A stretch of 6,601 nt of DNA from Candidatus Cloacimonadota bacterium (GTDB lineage Bacteria; Cloacimonadota; Cloacimonadia; Cloacimonadales; TCS61). A program made the translations under genes and the position numbers. Every line of letters starts with the position of its first letter. Within the stretch, counting starts at the first letter, position 1. The notes under the pieces are model-generated. The model searched no databases and had not been told where the DNA came from. It saw nothing but the letters and a program-made list of their open reading frames with translations. The DNA lies in NCBI GenBank assembly GCA_030596265.1, contig JAUVKM010000122.1, forward strand, positions 1-6,601. Direction: 5' to 3'. Of this stretch, positions 6,498-6,601 are shown one piece after another.

Positions 6498-6601
6498 CGC
6501 CGAGCGTGACACAGTAAAAGACTCGCAACAGTATCGAAGCGGAACATCGTTTAAAATTGCGTCCACGGGGTCTCGCAAATAGACAACCCTTGACTTTATA
6601 T
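6492..6601 (+). repeat. Possible fifth attC-like site, cut by the window end
   Basis: GATTAAC at 6492-6498 has the TAAC left box and is complementary to the site D right box. A possible left inner arm (GAGCGTGAC) follows, but no matching right arm is found before 6601. If this site is as long as site A, its right half lies outside the window. CGAAGCGGAA (6535-6544) is an exact reverse complement of TTCCGCTTCG (6473-6482), which may be part of a fold here. No gene is visible from 6469 to the end. Confidence 0.4.

Noticed and set aside
6381..6582. Open frames on both strands across the last attC-like site (6394-6582 + and 6381-6578 -)
   Set aside because: They run through the recombination site and hairpin, have no ribosome binding site or recognisable protein features, and are best explained by chance.
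1..6601. Apparent lack of GATATC sites in the window
   Set aside because: Reading by eye I found none, but only a couple would be expected by chance in this length, so absence is not evidence of avoidance.

Overview
The window is AT-rich and codes entirely on the + strand. Two of its proteins are secreted or lipid-anchored. One ends in a type IX secretion (T9SS) / FlgD-like C-terminal sorting domain (NFPNPFNPTTTIKFS near its start), and the other is a lipoprotein ending in a LamG-like domain. This style is typical of the FCB superphylum, and the beta-helix protein looks most like those of Cloacimonadota or related candidate phyla. The phylum is an inference from protein style; there is no marker gene here.

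The layout is modular. Four attC-like recombination sites (A 20-144, B 1839-1909, C 3796-3866, D 6398-6468) separate three gene-bearing units, and a fifth site appears to begin at 6492. Each site has short outer boxes (TAAC on the left, ATTA on the right) and an imperfect inner inverted repeat with one unpaired extra base. The first bases after one site are complementary to the left box of the next site (139-147 with 1836-1844, 1904-1913 with 3792-3801, 3861-3869 with 6395-6403, 6463-6473 with 6487-6497). This is the signature left when integron cassettes insert one after another, so the window is best read as part of an integron cassette array. No integrase gene is visible.

Cassette 1 (about 139-1903) carries a 552-residue secreted right-handed beta-helix protein with a T9SS-type tail. 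Cassette 2 (about 1904-3860) carries a type II restriction-modification pair that I recognise as EcoRV-like: an endonuclease gene followed without a gap by its Dam-class adenine methyltransferase. The endonuclease gene is open from 2003 to 2845 except for one in-frame TAA at 2309-2311, exactly where EcoRV has its catalytic lysine (Lys92). One base change would restore AAA. The methyltransferase is intact, so this cassette probably supplies methylation without cutting, unless the stop is read through or is a sequence error. Cassette 3 (about 3861-6462) carries an 814-residue lipoprotein with Ig-like, fibronectin III-like and LamG-like regions, followed by a strong intrinsic terminator. A short segment after site D (6463-6498) contains a perfect 11-bp inverted repeat and looks like a gene-less micro-cassette or the start of another site.

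The polarity of the sites is puzzling. Gene orientation and the usual cassette layout suggest + strand sites with an unusual A|TT crossover, whereas the canonical GTT triplet and the usual position of the extra base fit the minus strand, which would make every gene antisense to its attC.
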